Below, piece by piece: positions 36,952-44,794 of a stretch of DNA of 51,881 nucleotides. The translations under genes were made by a program, and so were the position numbers. Below the pieces are notes generated by a model. It made no database searches, was not told the DNA's origin, and was given only the letters and a program-made list of their open reading frames with translations. Each line of letters opens with the position of its first letter. Position 1 is the first letter of the stretch. Origin of the DNA: a virus; IMG/VR virus record IMGVR_UViG_3300043446_001974, positions 1 to 51,881 of that record. One strand, given 5' to 3'.

Positions 36952-37601
36952 AGATATATATTATAAGTATGCCAAGTCATTTTCATAGACGAAATAGTAT
37001 TATTGATCAGCTTAAAAAATTTTCAATTAACAATTATCAATTCATTGATGGTGTTGATGTAGAAACAACTAATGTACCTATAGATTTAGAAGCATTTAAG
37101 TTAAATCGAGGCAGAATCCCTGTACCACAAGAATTAGGATGCTATGCAGCCCATGGCAATGCATTAAAAGAAATAATAGCCAGTAATCAACATGGGTTTG
37201 TTTTAGAAGATGATGCAATTTTATATGATGATTTTTTAGACTTATATAGTAATCTTCCACCAAATTTTGATTTTGATATAATATTTCCTTATCACGCGTC
37301 AAGTTTTATTGGACAGCCAGAGAAAATGTTTGTGCCTATAGAAAAACAACATGTATTTACTAATATTGATTATAACAGCTGGATAACTGTTGCTTATGTA
37401 GTATCTTTTAATTTTGCTAAAAAATTATATGAAAACTTGTATCCAATGACTGACGTAGCCGATGCTTGGAACCACAAATATACAGATAAATTTTTTGCAA
37501 CAGGCAATTCATACGTGCAACACGGCTACTTTGAATCTTCAATGGCAAATAGGGACTCAAATTCTCCGTATTTTGGAACTCATATTTTTGGCAGAGGATA
37601 A
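36948..37601 (+). CDS. Glycosyltransferase family 25 (LPS type)
   Basis: A 217-residue enzyme. The start (KIYIISMPSHFHRRNSI, then NYQFIDGVD) and ELGCYAAHGNALKEII followed by FVLEDDAIL are the standard GT25 signature; the acidic metal-binding site is Glu87-Asp88-Asp89. Family members add galactose or related sugars to lipooligosaccharide or, in other branches, to proteins. It is coupled to the two-domain GT by a four-base overlap, so both probably act in one glycan. No membrane segment is visible. Assignment to the family is firm; acceptor and donor are unknown. Confidence 0.82.
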   Translation: MKIYIISMPSHFHRRNSIIDQLKKFSINNYQFIDGVDVETTNVPIDLEAFKLNRGRIPVPQELGCYAAHGNALKEIIASNQHGFVLEDDAILYDDFLDLYSNLPPNFDFDIIFPYHASSFIGQPEKMFVPIEKQHVFTNIDYNSWITVAYVVSFNFAKKLYENLYPMTDVADAWNHKYTDKFFATGNSYVQHGYFESSMANRDSNSPYFGTHIFGRG

Positions 37602-37617
37602 AAATTTATAAAATAGT

Positions 37618-37665
37618 ATTTAAAATTATAGTATAGTAATTTTAAATTGGTTCTTATGCTATAAT
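37618..37665 (+). promoter_or_regulatory. Lysis gene promoter with a 30-bp inverted repeat over its -35 region
   Basis: An extended -10 (TG at 37657-37658, one base, TATAAT at 37660-37665) lacks a good -35. Upstream, ATTTAAAATTA (37618-37628) faces its exact complement TAATTTTAAAT (37637-37647) across eight bases. The right arm covers the expected -35 (37637-37642), so a dimeric regulator bound here could block or replace -35 recognition. Confidence 0.6.
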
Positions 37666-37682
37666 AGATGTTTAGGAAAGCA

Positions 37683-38237
37683 ATGTTTATATTAAATTTT
37701 ATACCAGACTGGTTCTTTCCACTGTTAGCCACAGCTTGTGTACTATTATTTTTTGTAACCAGATTCTTTGCACATTTAATACCACAAGCTAAGGTTATAC
37801 ACTATAGCTGTATACCACTATTTGCAATTACAGTATTTTTTATGGGTGCAAACTGGAATAACAACTACTGGCAGGATAAACTGGCGGCTGAAACTGCTAA
37901 GGTGGAACAGGCAGCTAAGCAGCAAGAGCTGGCTAATCAAGAACTAAAGGTGGAGCGAGAAGCCAAACTGCAACAACTTAAGGAGTCGGCAGAGCGTGAG
38001 CGTCAACAAAATAAGCGGTTTATTGAAGTGTTAAAGTCCAAGGACGCTACAGTTCAAAATGTATTAGCAACGCTTAGTAAAGCTGAGCAGGATAAGTATG
38101 CTGCACTAGGCGAAAAGGATAAAGCTGCGGCTAATAAAAAGCTAGAAGATGTATTAGCAAATGCTAAAAATTGTCCTACAGTGCCTGAACTTTACATAGA
38201 GCGGTTAAACAATACTGCTAAGGGTGTTAAGCAATGA
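37683..38237 (+). CDS. Inner-membrane spanin-like protein (i-spanin candidate)
   Basis: About 184 residues. Two hydrophobic segments (FFPLLATACVLLFFVTRFF and IPLFAITVFFMGA) at the N-terminus are followed by a long charged coiled coil (~58-150) and a short tail with NCPTVPELYIERLNNTAKG, a motif placed like that in phage i-spanins. With the lipoprotein that follows it would fuse inner and outer membranes at lysis. I start at ATG 37683, after AGGAAAG; the ATG at 37668 is only three bases after the -10 box and would lie before the transcript start. Stop and next start overlap (ATGA). A two-segment anchor is less common than the single one of lambda Rz, so topology needs care. Confidence 0.62.
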   Translation: MFILNFIPDWFFPLLATACVLLFFVTRFFAHLIPQAKVIHYSCIPLFAITVFFMGANWNNNYWQDKLAAETAKVEQAAKQQELANQELKVEREAKLQQLKESAERERQQNKRFIEVLKSKDATVQNVLATLSKAEQDKYAALGEKDKAAANKKLEDVLANAKNCPTVPELYIERLNNTAKGVKQ

Positions 38238-38494
38238 AATATCTAACATTACTACTAGCAATGCCACTAGCCGGTTGCATACAAACTTTTAAACTGAATC
38301 CGCCCTGGCCACAGGTACCTGATCCGGCTATGCTAAAGCAGTGTGAAGTGTTAAAAACTATAGACACACAAGATGTAAGCATGGCAGAACTTGTAGACCT
38401 AGTACAACAAAACTATCAGCTATATCACCTTTGTAAACTAAGTAACGATAGCTGGGTTAAGTGGTATAATACTCACTGGAAAAAGGACAAGTAA
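38234..38494 (+). CDS. Outer-membrane lipoprotein, o-spanin candidate
   Basis: An 86-residue lipoprotein. The signal peptide MKYLTLLLAMPLAGC ends in a clear lipobox (LAGC, lipidated Cys15). A Pro-rich stretch (LNPPWPQVPDPAML) follows, as in Rz1, then a helix with VQQNYQLYHLCKLSNDSW and a Trp/Tyr-rich end. It would anchor in the outer membrane and bind the coiled coil of the i-spanin. It overlaps that gene by four bases and the endolysin by one (TAATG), a compact lysis unit. Compared with lambda the two spanin genes are adjacent, not nested. Confidence 0.68.
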   Translation: MKYLTLLLAMPLAGCIQTFKLNPPWPQVPDPAMLKQCEVLKTIDTQDVSMAELVDLVQQNYQLYHLCKLSNDSWVKWYNTHWKKDK

Positions 38495-39108
38495 TGGAAT
38501 TAACACTCGACCAACTTAAGCAGGTTATACCAAAAAATCAATATGTTAGCTATTGGCACCACGCACTAGAACAACTATTACCACAATATGAAATAAATAC
38601 ACCAGATCGCATAGCTGCTTTTTTAGCGCAGTGTGCGCATGAATCGGGTGGATTTGTGTTTATCAAAGAAAATCTTAACTATAAGTGGCAAAGCTTACGT
38701 AAAGTATTTGCCAAGTATTTTCCAACGGATGCATTGGCGCAACAATATGAAAAGCAACCGCAAAAAATTGCTAATCGTGTATATGCAAGCCGCATGGGCA
38801 ATGGGCCTGAAGAATCGGGTGATGGTTGGCGTTTTTGTGGGCGTGGATTAATACAGGTAACTGGGCGTGATAACTACAGCTGGTTCGCCGCTAGCCTACA
38901 GATTAGCCCGGAAGAAGCGTCCGAGTATATGGAAACCTTTGAAGGTGCAGCACAAAGTGCTTGCTGGTTTTGGGAATCAAATAATCTCAATCAGTGGGCG
39001 GATAAGCAGGATATTTTAACACTAACTAAGCGTATTAATGGCGGTACGATTGGTTTAGAGGATAGGAAAAAACATTACGAACATTGTTTACATGTCTTAG
39101 CACATTAA
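38494..39108 (+). CDS. Endolysin, glycoside hydrolase family 19
   Basis: A 204-residue peptidoglycan glycosidase (chitinase-like fold). The catalytic acid Glu50 lies in AHESGGF and the second Glu59 in ENLNY. The ANRVYASRMGN and GWRFCGRGLIQVTGRDNY stretches are the usual GH19 landmarks. No signal peptide or membrane segment is visible, so it needs a holin to reach the wall. Length fits the single-domain GH19 endolysins of Gram-negative phages. The start overlaps the o-spanin stop. Function assignment is firm. Confidence 0.92.
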   Translation: MELTLDQLKQVIPKNQYVSYWHHALEQLLPQYEINTPDRIAAFLAQCAHESGGFVFIKENLNYKWQSLRKVFAKYFPTDALAQQYEKQPQKIANRVYASRMGNGPEESGDGWRFCGRGLIQVTGRDNYSWFAASLQISPEEASEYMETFEGAAQSACWFWESNNLNQWADKQDILTLTKRINGGTIGLEDRKKHYEHCLHVLAH

Positions 39109-39132
39109 TACGCTCTTTGCCAGGAGACTAAT

Positions 39133-40599
39133 ATGCGTAAAATATTAGCCTTTTTAGTACTGCTCGCAGCTACAGCTAGCTGGGCACAAAACACTAGTAC
39201 ACAGTCTACCACGAGTGGAACAACTACTAGCACTACCAACCCTATCAACCAAGGTGCTTATGACAGCAAAAGCCTTGTAGATACCAACAGTACTAGCAAT
39301 AGTACAAGCAGCGTTACTACCAATAATGTTTCAACCAGTACTAGTAATAATATTAATACTAGTACAGTAAATAGTACTAGCACAAATACTAATAATAATG
39401 TTAATACTAGTACTGCAACTAGCACTAATGTTAATACAAATAATAATATACAAAGTGGTACAGTTACTAATAATAACAACAATGTTATGAGTGGTGCTGT
39501 AACTTATACAAATAATAATATAAATAGTGGCACCCAAACATTTAATAATAACAATACAAGTACTGCTACTAATACTAACATTAATCAAAATACAAGTTCC
39601 AGCACTAGCACTGCAACAAATATTAATACAAATAATAATATTAACACTGGTACTATGACATACAATAATAATAACTTGAGTACAACTAATAACGTTAATA
39701 CAAATAATAATATTAATAGTGGCACTCAAACGTTTAATAATAACAATGTTTCTACAAGTTCATCTGTTTCCCAAAATATTAATACTAATAATTCTACTAG
39801 TGTAAACACTAACAATAATATTAATACTGGAACAATGAACTATAACAACAATAATGTAAATAATAGTACCAGTGTTAACACTAATAACAATATTAATACT
39901 GGTACTATGACCTATAATAACAATAACACCAACTCTACCACAAGTACTAATCAAAATACAAACTATAATGTGAGTGTTACAGATAATAAGAATACTAATG
40001 TTAATAACAGCACATCAAACAATACTAACATGAATATTCAAACTGGTGATATGACAAATCGTAATATCAACCAAACTACTGCAACAACAAATAATGTTAA
40101 TGTAAACCAAAGCTCTAGCTATAGTAACAGCAATAGTAATAGTACACAAGTTATTAGTACAGATAATATAAACAAAAATGTTAATGAAACTAATATTACG
40201 CAGCGTGTAATTCAGCCACCGCCTACTGCAATAGCACCAGCAATGATGAGTGGAGGTGGACAGGATTTGTGTACTACAGGTTCGTCAGGTGCAGTACAAA
40301 CACAGATTGTAGGTATGTCACTAGGCGGTACACAACGTGACTTAAACTGCGAAAGACTAAAGTTATCAAAAACCTTATTTGACATGGGCATGAAAGTAGC
40401 AGCAGTAGCTACAATGTGTCAAGACAGGCGAGTGTTTGAGGCAATGATGGCAGCAGGAACTCCTTGTCCTTACGAAGGTCAGATTGGTGATAAAGCTCGT
40501 GAGCTGTGGGCAACAAATCCAGGTAAAATACCACAATACGACTATAGAACAGAAACTGAGGTGCCTAAAGCACATAAACATGCAAGTTGGTTTCGATGA
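39133..40599 (+). CDS. Secreted Asn/Thr/Ser-repeat protein with conserved C-terminal domain
   Basis: A 488-residue exported protein. A signal peptide (MRKILAFLVLLAATASWA) precedes ~330 residues made almost only of Asn, Thr and Ser, with at least five copies of a VNTNNNINTGTMTYNNNN-like unit (~90-270). The C-terminal ~120 residues are ordinary protein: a Pro-rich hinge (VIQPPPTAIAPAMM), Cys-containing QDLCTTGSSGAVQTQ, DLNCERLKLSKTLFDMGMK and a CPYEGQIGDKARELW end. The repeats suggest a beta-solenoid or amyloid-like rod carrying a folded cap. CAGGAG precedes ATG 39133. It overlaps the next gene by ATGA, so the two probably work together. Function unknown; location in the periplasm or outside is inferred from the signal peptide. 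Confidence 0.6.
   Translation: MRKILAFLVLLAATASWAQNTSTQSTTSGTTTSTTNPINQGAYDSKSLVDTNSTSNSTSSVTTNNVSTSTSNNINTSTVNSTSTNTNNNVNTSTATSTNVNTNNNIQSGTVTNNNNNVMSGAVTYTNNNINSGTQTFNNNNTSTATNTNINQNTSSSTSTATNINTNNNINTGTMTYNNNNLSTTNNVNTNNNINSGTQTFNNNNVSTSSSVSQNINTNNSTSVNTNNNINTGTMNYNNNNVNNSTSVNTNNNINTGTMTYNNNNTNSTTSTNQNTNYNVSVTDNKNTNVNNSTSNNTNMNIQTGDMTNRNINQTTATTNNVNVNQSSSYSNSNSNSTQVISTDNINKNVNETNITQRVIQPPPTAIAPAMMSGGGQDLCTTGSSGAVQTQIVGMSLGGTQRDLNCERLKLSKTLFDMGMKVAAVATMCQDRRVFEAMMAAGTPCPYEGQIGDKARELWATNPGKIPQYDYRTETEVPKAHKHASWFR
39400..40090 (+). repeat. Asn-rich coding repeats
   Basis: Imperfect repeats of AATAATAAT/AACAACAAT-type codons encode the Asn ladder. Several units share the order ACT/AAT..AATAATATTAATACTGG. 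Codons for Asn alternate AAT and AAC, which avoids long pure runs. Confidence 0.7.
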
Positions 40600-43028
40600 A
40601 AGATAAGTTAATAGTTTGGTCTATACTAGCTACATTAATGATTATAGCTATACTGCCTGGATTTTCCTATGGCCAAACGTCACCCAACACGCCCAGTGGT
40701 TATAGCATTGACAGTGTCACTGGTAATCTTATACTCAACGGGTCGGTGACATCGGCCACAGGTTGGTCCAGCACCACCGGTAGTCCAAGTTGGACACCAA
40801 ATGGTGCACCATTGGGAAGTTTTGATCCTGCCGATGGATACACCTTTAGTTATATTCCAGAATCACTGGGACAGGCAGGAATTAGTCTTGGCAGTTTTAA
40901 TCATGGATACTTAAATTCTAATGCTGTGTTTGTCACAGGATTTAGCTATGGGTTAACTTATCGGTTTCCTTGTGCTAATAGCATAGGCACTAACTGTGAT
41001 GGCACTAGTAAAACTGCTGCTCCGGCCAATCCCACTCAAGACAACTTAAGAGTAGAAGTAGGATATTATCCTAGCACAGGTAGCCCTACATTTTATGTTC
41101 ATCAACTTGGATTAAAAAATATAAATGATGGTAATCCTGCTTATAATCCAAATTGGCAAACACTAGCAGAAACAGTCACCTTTGCAGGTGCTAAACCATT
41201 GGCTCAGGCTGGCTCTGTGAACTATGAAATCATAGGTAGTGATGCCGGGGGTTGGGCTTGTTTGAATGGCCAGTGTTATGGTCCGCAAGTTAAAAATGCC
41301 TACATAAGGGCAAATTACAGTGTGGATCCCTGTATTCTTAACACTGCCTTTAGTCCCAACTGTCCAGGATTTAATAATGTTATTCAAGGAGTTCAAAGTC
41401 CCGTATATTGGCATAGTTACAACATAGCGCAACGTTTACCCCACATAGGAGGGGGTGTTCAACTGCATGGATTTGATTATGGATTTAACTGGTCAAACTT
41501 TGGCTCTTGCTATAACACATTTTTGTTTTGGTGTACCGATTGGCGTACAGATGGTGGCGGTACAGTAAACTTTAGGGTAACTGACAGCGCAAATAACATT
41601 CTGTATTCTGATAGCAGATACAGAGAAGGCAATAATGCCAGTGGTAGTTATAGTAATAGATTTCTTTTTACAGAAACTAGAAATAGTTTAGACATGGGCA
41701 ACGTAAGTTGGTGGGTTAGTGGAAGTTGGAATAACTTTAGTGCAGCAGGTTGGACTAGACCTATATGGACTCCGGACCCTTGTTATTTCAATGGATTGTA
41801 TAGTCCTAATTGTACAAACTTTAAAGAAACTTTAACAGAAGTTATTGCAGACATTAAAGCACAGCAAGAAAAGATTGCAGCTTTAAATTCTTCAAGTACA
41901 TTAGTAACACCTACAGGGTCAGTTACTGTAACATTAAATGATGTTAATTCTATCAATCCATCAGTGACTGTTACTACTAATAACGAGACAACACAACAAA
42001 ACAATAGGTCTGGTGTATCACAAACTCAAACTTTAGTATCTACAGAAATACCTGCAGTAGTTACAAGAAATGCTAATCAAAATGCAAGATCATTATTACA
42101 AGCACAACGTGTTATTGTTGAAGCTAATCAAACAGCTAGTTCATCTGTAAAAGAAGCTGAAAGTATTCCAAATAATAATGTTCAAACAAATATAGCTTCA
42201 AGTATGGGTACACAAGAAAATGAACAATCAAGTACAGCAAGTGTTCAAGTAAATAGAATAAACCAATCTAATATTACAAGTTCTATTGCTCAGCGATTTA
42301 CTCAATCCACTCAACAAATAGCAACTACTAATAGAGAAGAGTTACCTATACAAACAATATCGGCTACGTCCATAACCATAGAATCAGCAGCACAAATACT
42401 AATGCCAAATGCTATGTTTAAATCAGTAGAACTAGCAGTTGCTTTACCAAACTTACCGCCTGTAAATCCAACAAGAATTCAAGAAGAAAAACAAGAACAA
42501 TCACTTACATTTAGTAGTCAGGAACAACCATCAGTATTTGTACAACCAATTGCACCACCAGATATACAACAGGCATATGCCGCACCTTCTATCGTTACAC
42601 TACCACTACAAGCACCAACAAATCTAATAGAAAGTCCGGTGCAAATACTATCTCAACCAGTTGCACCAGTGGCAGTAACAGAAGCGGAACAGCCGCAACA
42701 ACAAATAAACTTTACTGCTGATAAGACCAATCCTATTAGTGATATTATTGAAAGTAAACCTGTAGTTGCAGAGCAAAGAACAGAAGCTAAGTTACCAGCA
42801 GTAAATGCTAGTGCTCAAAATAATGATGTTGCTGGCGGTGTTAGCATTAACAGTATAGCAGTTGTACCCGTAGGTTTCAACACCTATACCATAGCATTAG
42901 CAGACGCTAGTTTTTATCAGCCCAAGGAAATTTATCGTAATCAACGTACCATAGACAACAGACGCGCACTGCAAAACTTACGCAGTGATCAGCTGCACGA
43001 GCAGATGATGAGCCAACAGTGGAGGTAG
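40596..43028 (+). CDS. Large secreted protein, unknown function
   Basis: About 810 residues. ATG 40596 overlaps the stop of the Asn-repeat gene (ATGA); the in-frame TTG at 40587 is a less likely start. A signal peptide or anchor (LIVWSILATLMIIAILPGFSYG) is followed by a folded, Trp/Gly/Cys-rich region (~20-410) with sandwich-like strands and paired CILNTAFSPNCPGF and CYFNGLYSPNCTNF motifs about 165 residues apart. Residues ~415-790 are Gln/Ser/Thr/Ala-rich and low in structure. The end (FYQPKEIYRNQRTIDNRRALQNLR) is a short conserved-looking helix. I do not recognise the family. The repeated C-x(3-7)-SPNC motif suggests disulphides and thus export. It may form one surface structure with the repeat protein before it. 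Confidence 0.55.
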   Translation: MKDKLIVWSILATLMIIAILPGFSYGQTSPNTPSGYSIDSVTGNLILNGSVTSATGWSSTTGSPSWTPNGAPLGSFDPADGYTFSYIPESLGQAGISLGSFNHGYLNSNAVFVTGFSYGLTYRFPCANSIGTNCDGTSKTAAPANPTQDNLRVEVGYYPSTGSPTFYVHQLGLKNINDGNPAYNPNWQTLAETVTFAGAKPLAQAGSVNYEIIGSDAGGWACLNGQCYGPQVKNAYIRANYSVDPCILNTAFSPNCPGFNNVIQGVQSPVYWHSYNIAQRLPHIGGGVQLHGFDYGFNWSNFGSCYNTFLFWCTDWRTDGGGTVNFRVTDSANNILYSDSRYREGNNASGSYSNRFLFTETRNSLDMGNVSWWVSGSWNNFSAAGWTRPIWTPDPCYFNGLYSPNCTNFKETLTEVIADIKAQQEKIAALNSSSTLVTPTGSVTVTLNDVNSINPSVTVTTNNETTQQNNRSGVSQTQTLVSTEIPAVVTRNANQNARSLLQAQRVIVEANQTASSSVKEAESIPNNNVQTNIASSMGTQENEQSSTASVQVNRINQSNITSSIAQRFTQSTQQIATTNREELPIQTISATSITIESAAQILMPNAMFKSVELAVALPNLPPVNPTRIQEEKQEQSLTFSSQEQPSVFVQPIAPPDIQQAYAAPSIVTLPLQAPTNLIESPVQILSQPVAPVAVTEAEQPQQQINFTADKTNPISDIIESKPVVAEQRTEAKLPAVNASAQNNDVAGGVSINSIAVVPVGFNTYTIALADASFYQPKEIYRNQRTIDNRRALQNLRSDQLHEQMMSQQWR

Positions 43029-43030
43029 CA

Positions 43031-43138
43031 GTGTTAACTATTGAAAATCCACAAGCATTATTGCATGTAATATTATTTATTATAGCTCTTTGGATACTAG
43101 CAACTAGTACTATTAAATCAGGAGACAGCGATGAGTGA
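43031..43138 (+). CDS. 35-residue membrane mini-protein
   Basis: GTG at 43031 is preceded by a full GGAGG (43021-43025) at ideal spacing. The frame gives a short N-terminus (LTIENPQA), one hydrophobic segment (LLHVILFIIALWILATSTI) and a short acidic tail, with its stop inside the next gene's start region (overlap 43131-43138). It is too short for most gene finders. The strong ribosome site and tight packing support that it is real. A pinholin, anti-holin or membrane partner of its neighbours is possible. Confidence 0.55.
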   Translation: MLTIENPQALLHVILFIIALWILATSTIKSGDSDE

Positions 43139-43784
43139 GGAAAAAGTAAACTTAGATAAAAAAGTTGACGAACTAGAAGCTGCAGCTAAAAAATATGCTA
43201 GTAAAGACACTGTTATTAGTGTAGGTGGTTATGATTTTACTCCTGCTAAATTAATGGTTGCGGCCACACTATTAAGCAGCGTACTAGGTGCACTATATGG
43301 TGCTTTTGAGGTTTACAAAGACTATATTGGCATGAAGAAAAAGATTGCCGAGTATGTAGCGCCTGATTTTAGTGAGTTTGATAAGCGGCTGGCAGTTATA
43401 GAGGAAAACTCTACAAAAACTGCTAGGGCTGTGCAGGAAGGATCGGATAAAACTGCTGAATATACACGCGATATTAAAAATGATCTTAAGGGTGATATAC
43501 GCAGACTTGAAAAGGTAGTTGAAGCAGTTGAATCTAGTAATAAGACACAGCAGCGTGAAATAGATAAAACTGTGCAGGAAATTAAGGTTGAAGTTCGTAG
43601 CATACAAAAAGCAGCAGATCAATCACTTAATGCTGCTACCAAAGAAATGAACAAGATGAGTGCAGATAATGCTAAGGCTATTGCTGCTAATAATCGTGAA
43701 GTAGATGCTAAACTTAAAGCCTTTGACAAGAAGATTAGTGAGGACTTAAAGAAAGCACTAGATAATCCACTGGCTAACAAATAG
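43131..43784 (+). CDS. Membrane protein with long coiled coil
   Basis: A 217-residue protein. A helical N-terminus (VDELEAAAKKYASKD) leads to one membrane segment at ~41-62 (PAKLMVAATLLSSVLGALYGAF), then a charged coiled coil of ~140 residues (EENSTKTARAVQEGSDKTAE to DKKISEDLKKALDN). AGGAGACAGCG precedes ATG 43131. I cannot assign a family. Together with the lipoprotein and holin-like genes that follow it forms a small envelope cluster; roles in lysis timing or as a scaffold across the periplasm are possible. Confidence 0.55.
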   Translation: MSEEKVNLDKKVDELEAAAKKYASKDTVISVGGYDFTPAKLMVAATLLSSVLGALYGAFEVYKDYIGMKKKIAEYVAPDFSEFDKRLAVIEENSTKTARAVQEGSDKTAEYTRDIKNDLKGDIRRLEKVVEAVESSNKTQQREIDKTVQEIKVEVRSIQKAADQSLNAATKEMNKMSADNAKAIAANNREVDAKLKAFDKKISEDLKKALDNPLANK

Positions 43785-43791
43785 GCGACAA

Positions 43792-44010
43792 ATGCGAATA
43801 TTATTATTAACATTACTATTAACTAGTTGCAGTGATATGTACAGGTATCCTTGCCAAAATCCGGATAACTGGGAACATAAGGTTTGCAAGCGACCATATT
43901 GTAGTGCAAACGGAACTTGTCCTGAAGATTTAACACCATATGAAAAAGACCTTGCAACAAACACTAATAAACCCTCAACCTCAGTTCAAGCACCAAAGGA
44001 TTGTAAATGA
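43792..44010 (+). CDS. Small Cys-rich lipoprotein
   Basis: A 72-residue lipoprotein. MRILLLTLLLTSC ends in a lipobox-like LTSC with Cys13 as the lipidated residue. The mature part holds five more cysteines and a MYRYPCQNPDNWEHKVCKRPYCSANGTC-type pattern (Cys spacing compact, here shortened), suggesting disulphides, then a disordered tail. Related-looking lipoproteins occur in uncultured aquatic phages. It overlaps the next gene by ATGA. It could be a second o-spanin-like or superinfection-exclusion protein. Confidence 0.58.
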   Translation: MRILLLTLLLTSCSDMYRYPCQNPDNWEHKVCKRPYCSANGTCPEDLTPYEKDLATNTNKPSTSVQAPKDCK

Positions 44011-44459
44011 TTAAAGATCTATGGGAAGGCCCGCGCTATACTGAAGACGAGCTAATGGCAAGGCTTAAATTTTTTATAGGTATGGTACTAGCACTAACAC
44101 TATTTGGTATCGTATTTGTAGTACTCTATAGCCTAATATTTGTAACACAGCCTATGAATGGTATTAGCCCTGTAGATAACAAGTTTTTTGAATTGATTAT
44201 TCCTATTGCTACTTTTTTAACCGGTACTCTTAGTGGTATTATGTTAGCCAGTGGTGACAAGGATGCTCAAAAAGCAGCCTTACAAGCTGCAAATAAAGGT
44301 TGGGATAAGACGCCAAGCCCACCACCTATGTCTACTCCTATGGTTACCCTAGGTAACAACGGTAGTATAAGCATAGCACCATCCACTGGTGGTAATCAAG
44401 TAACTGTTGGGTTTGGCGGTAAAGCCGCACCACCACAACAACCATTTCCAGAACTATAA
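44007..44459 (+). CDS. Holin-like protein with two membrane segments
   Basis: A 150-residue protein with a charged N-terminus, a first hydrophobic segment (FFIGMVLALTLFGIVFVVLYSLIFV, ~21-46), a short loop and a second (FFELIIPIATFLTGTLSGIMLAS, ~60-82), then a soluble Pro/Gly-rich tail. Two close membrane helices with a polar tail match class II holins and several phage membrane proteins. It is the best holin candidate in the window since the endolysin lacks its own export signal, though it is 5 kb from the endolysin. Overlaps the lipoprotein gene by four bases. Confidence 0.5.
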   Translation: MIKDLWEGPRYTEDELMARLKFFIGMVLALTLFGIVFVVLYSLIFVTQPMNGISPVDNKFFELIIPIATFLTGTLSGIMLASGDKDAQKAALQAANKGWDKTPSPPPMSTPMVTLGNNGSISIAPSTGGNQVTVGFGGKAAPPQQPFPEL

Positions 44460-44470
44460 TAGGAAACTAT

Positions 44471-44773
44471 ATGACTAAAATTTTATTAGCACTTGTAGCT
44501 TCAGCATTATTACTGCAACCAGCACTAGCTGCTGATCCAGTTAAAAAAGAAGAAAAAGCACCAGCTAAAGTAGAAGCTAAAAAGGATGAGCCGGCTAAGA
44601 AAGAAGAAAAGGCTCCTGCTAAAAAAGAAGAAGTTAAAAAACAAAAATCTTGTATTGATAAAGTAAAGGACGGTAAACCTGTTATTGGTAAAGATGGTAA
44701 GCCAGAGCAGGTGTGCAAGGAAGTTAAAGTTCATGAAAAATTAGACGGACATAAAGTACCTGATAAAAAGTAA
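44471..44773 (+). CDS. Secreted Lys/Glu/Pro-rich protein
   Basis: A 100-residue exported protein. Signal peptide MTKILLALVASALLLQPALA, followed by a low-complexity KKEEKAPAK-type stretch (residues ~24-57) and a short folded-looking end with two cysteines (SCIDKVKDG, EQVCKEVKVHEKL). The repeat resembles PAKKE linkers of envelope-spanning proteins. AGGAAAC precedes ATG 44471. Function unknown; location in the periplasm inferred. Confidence 0.55.
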   Translation: MTKILLALVASALLLQPALAADPVKKEEKAPAKVEAKKDEPAKKEEKAPAKKEEVKKQKSCIDKVKDGKPVIGKDGKPEQVCKEVKVHEKLDGHKVPDKK

Positions 44774-44794
44774 CTTTAACTACTAGGATATAAC

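Noticed and set aside
37668-37683. ATG 37668 as the start of the i-spanin gene
   Set aside because: It lies three bases after the TATAAT box, before the predicted transcript start; ATG 37683 has AGGAAAG in front.
38633-38851. Plus-strand 72-residue frame inside the endolysin gene
   Set aside because: It overlaps the catalytic region of a firm GH19 enzyme in another frame and has no own start signals.
39258-39954. Minus-strand hydrophobic and Ile/Cys-rich frames in the Asn-repeat gene
   Set aside because: They mirror the AAT/AAC/ACT codon repeats of the plus-strand gene, which has a signal peptide, ribosome site and operon context.
40587-40596. TTG start for the 810-residue secreted protein
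   Set aside because: ATG 40596 gives the ATGA overlap seen throughout this phage and a cleaner signal peptide.
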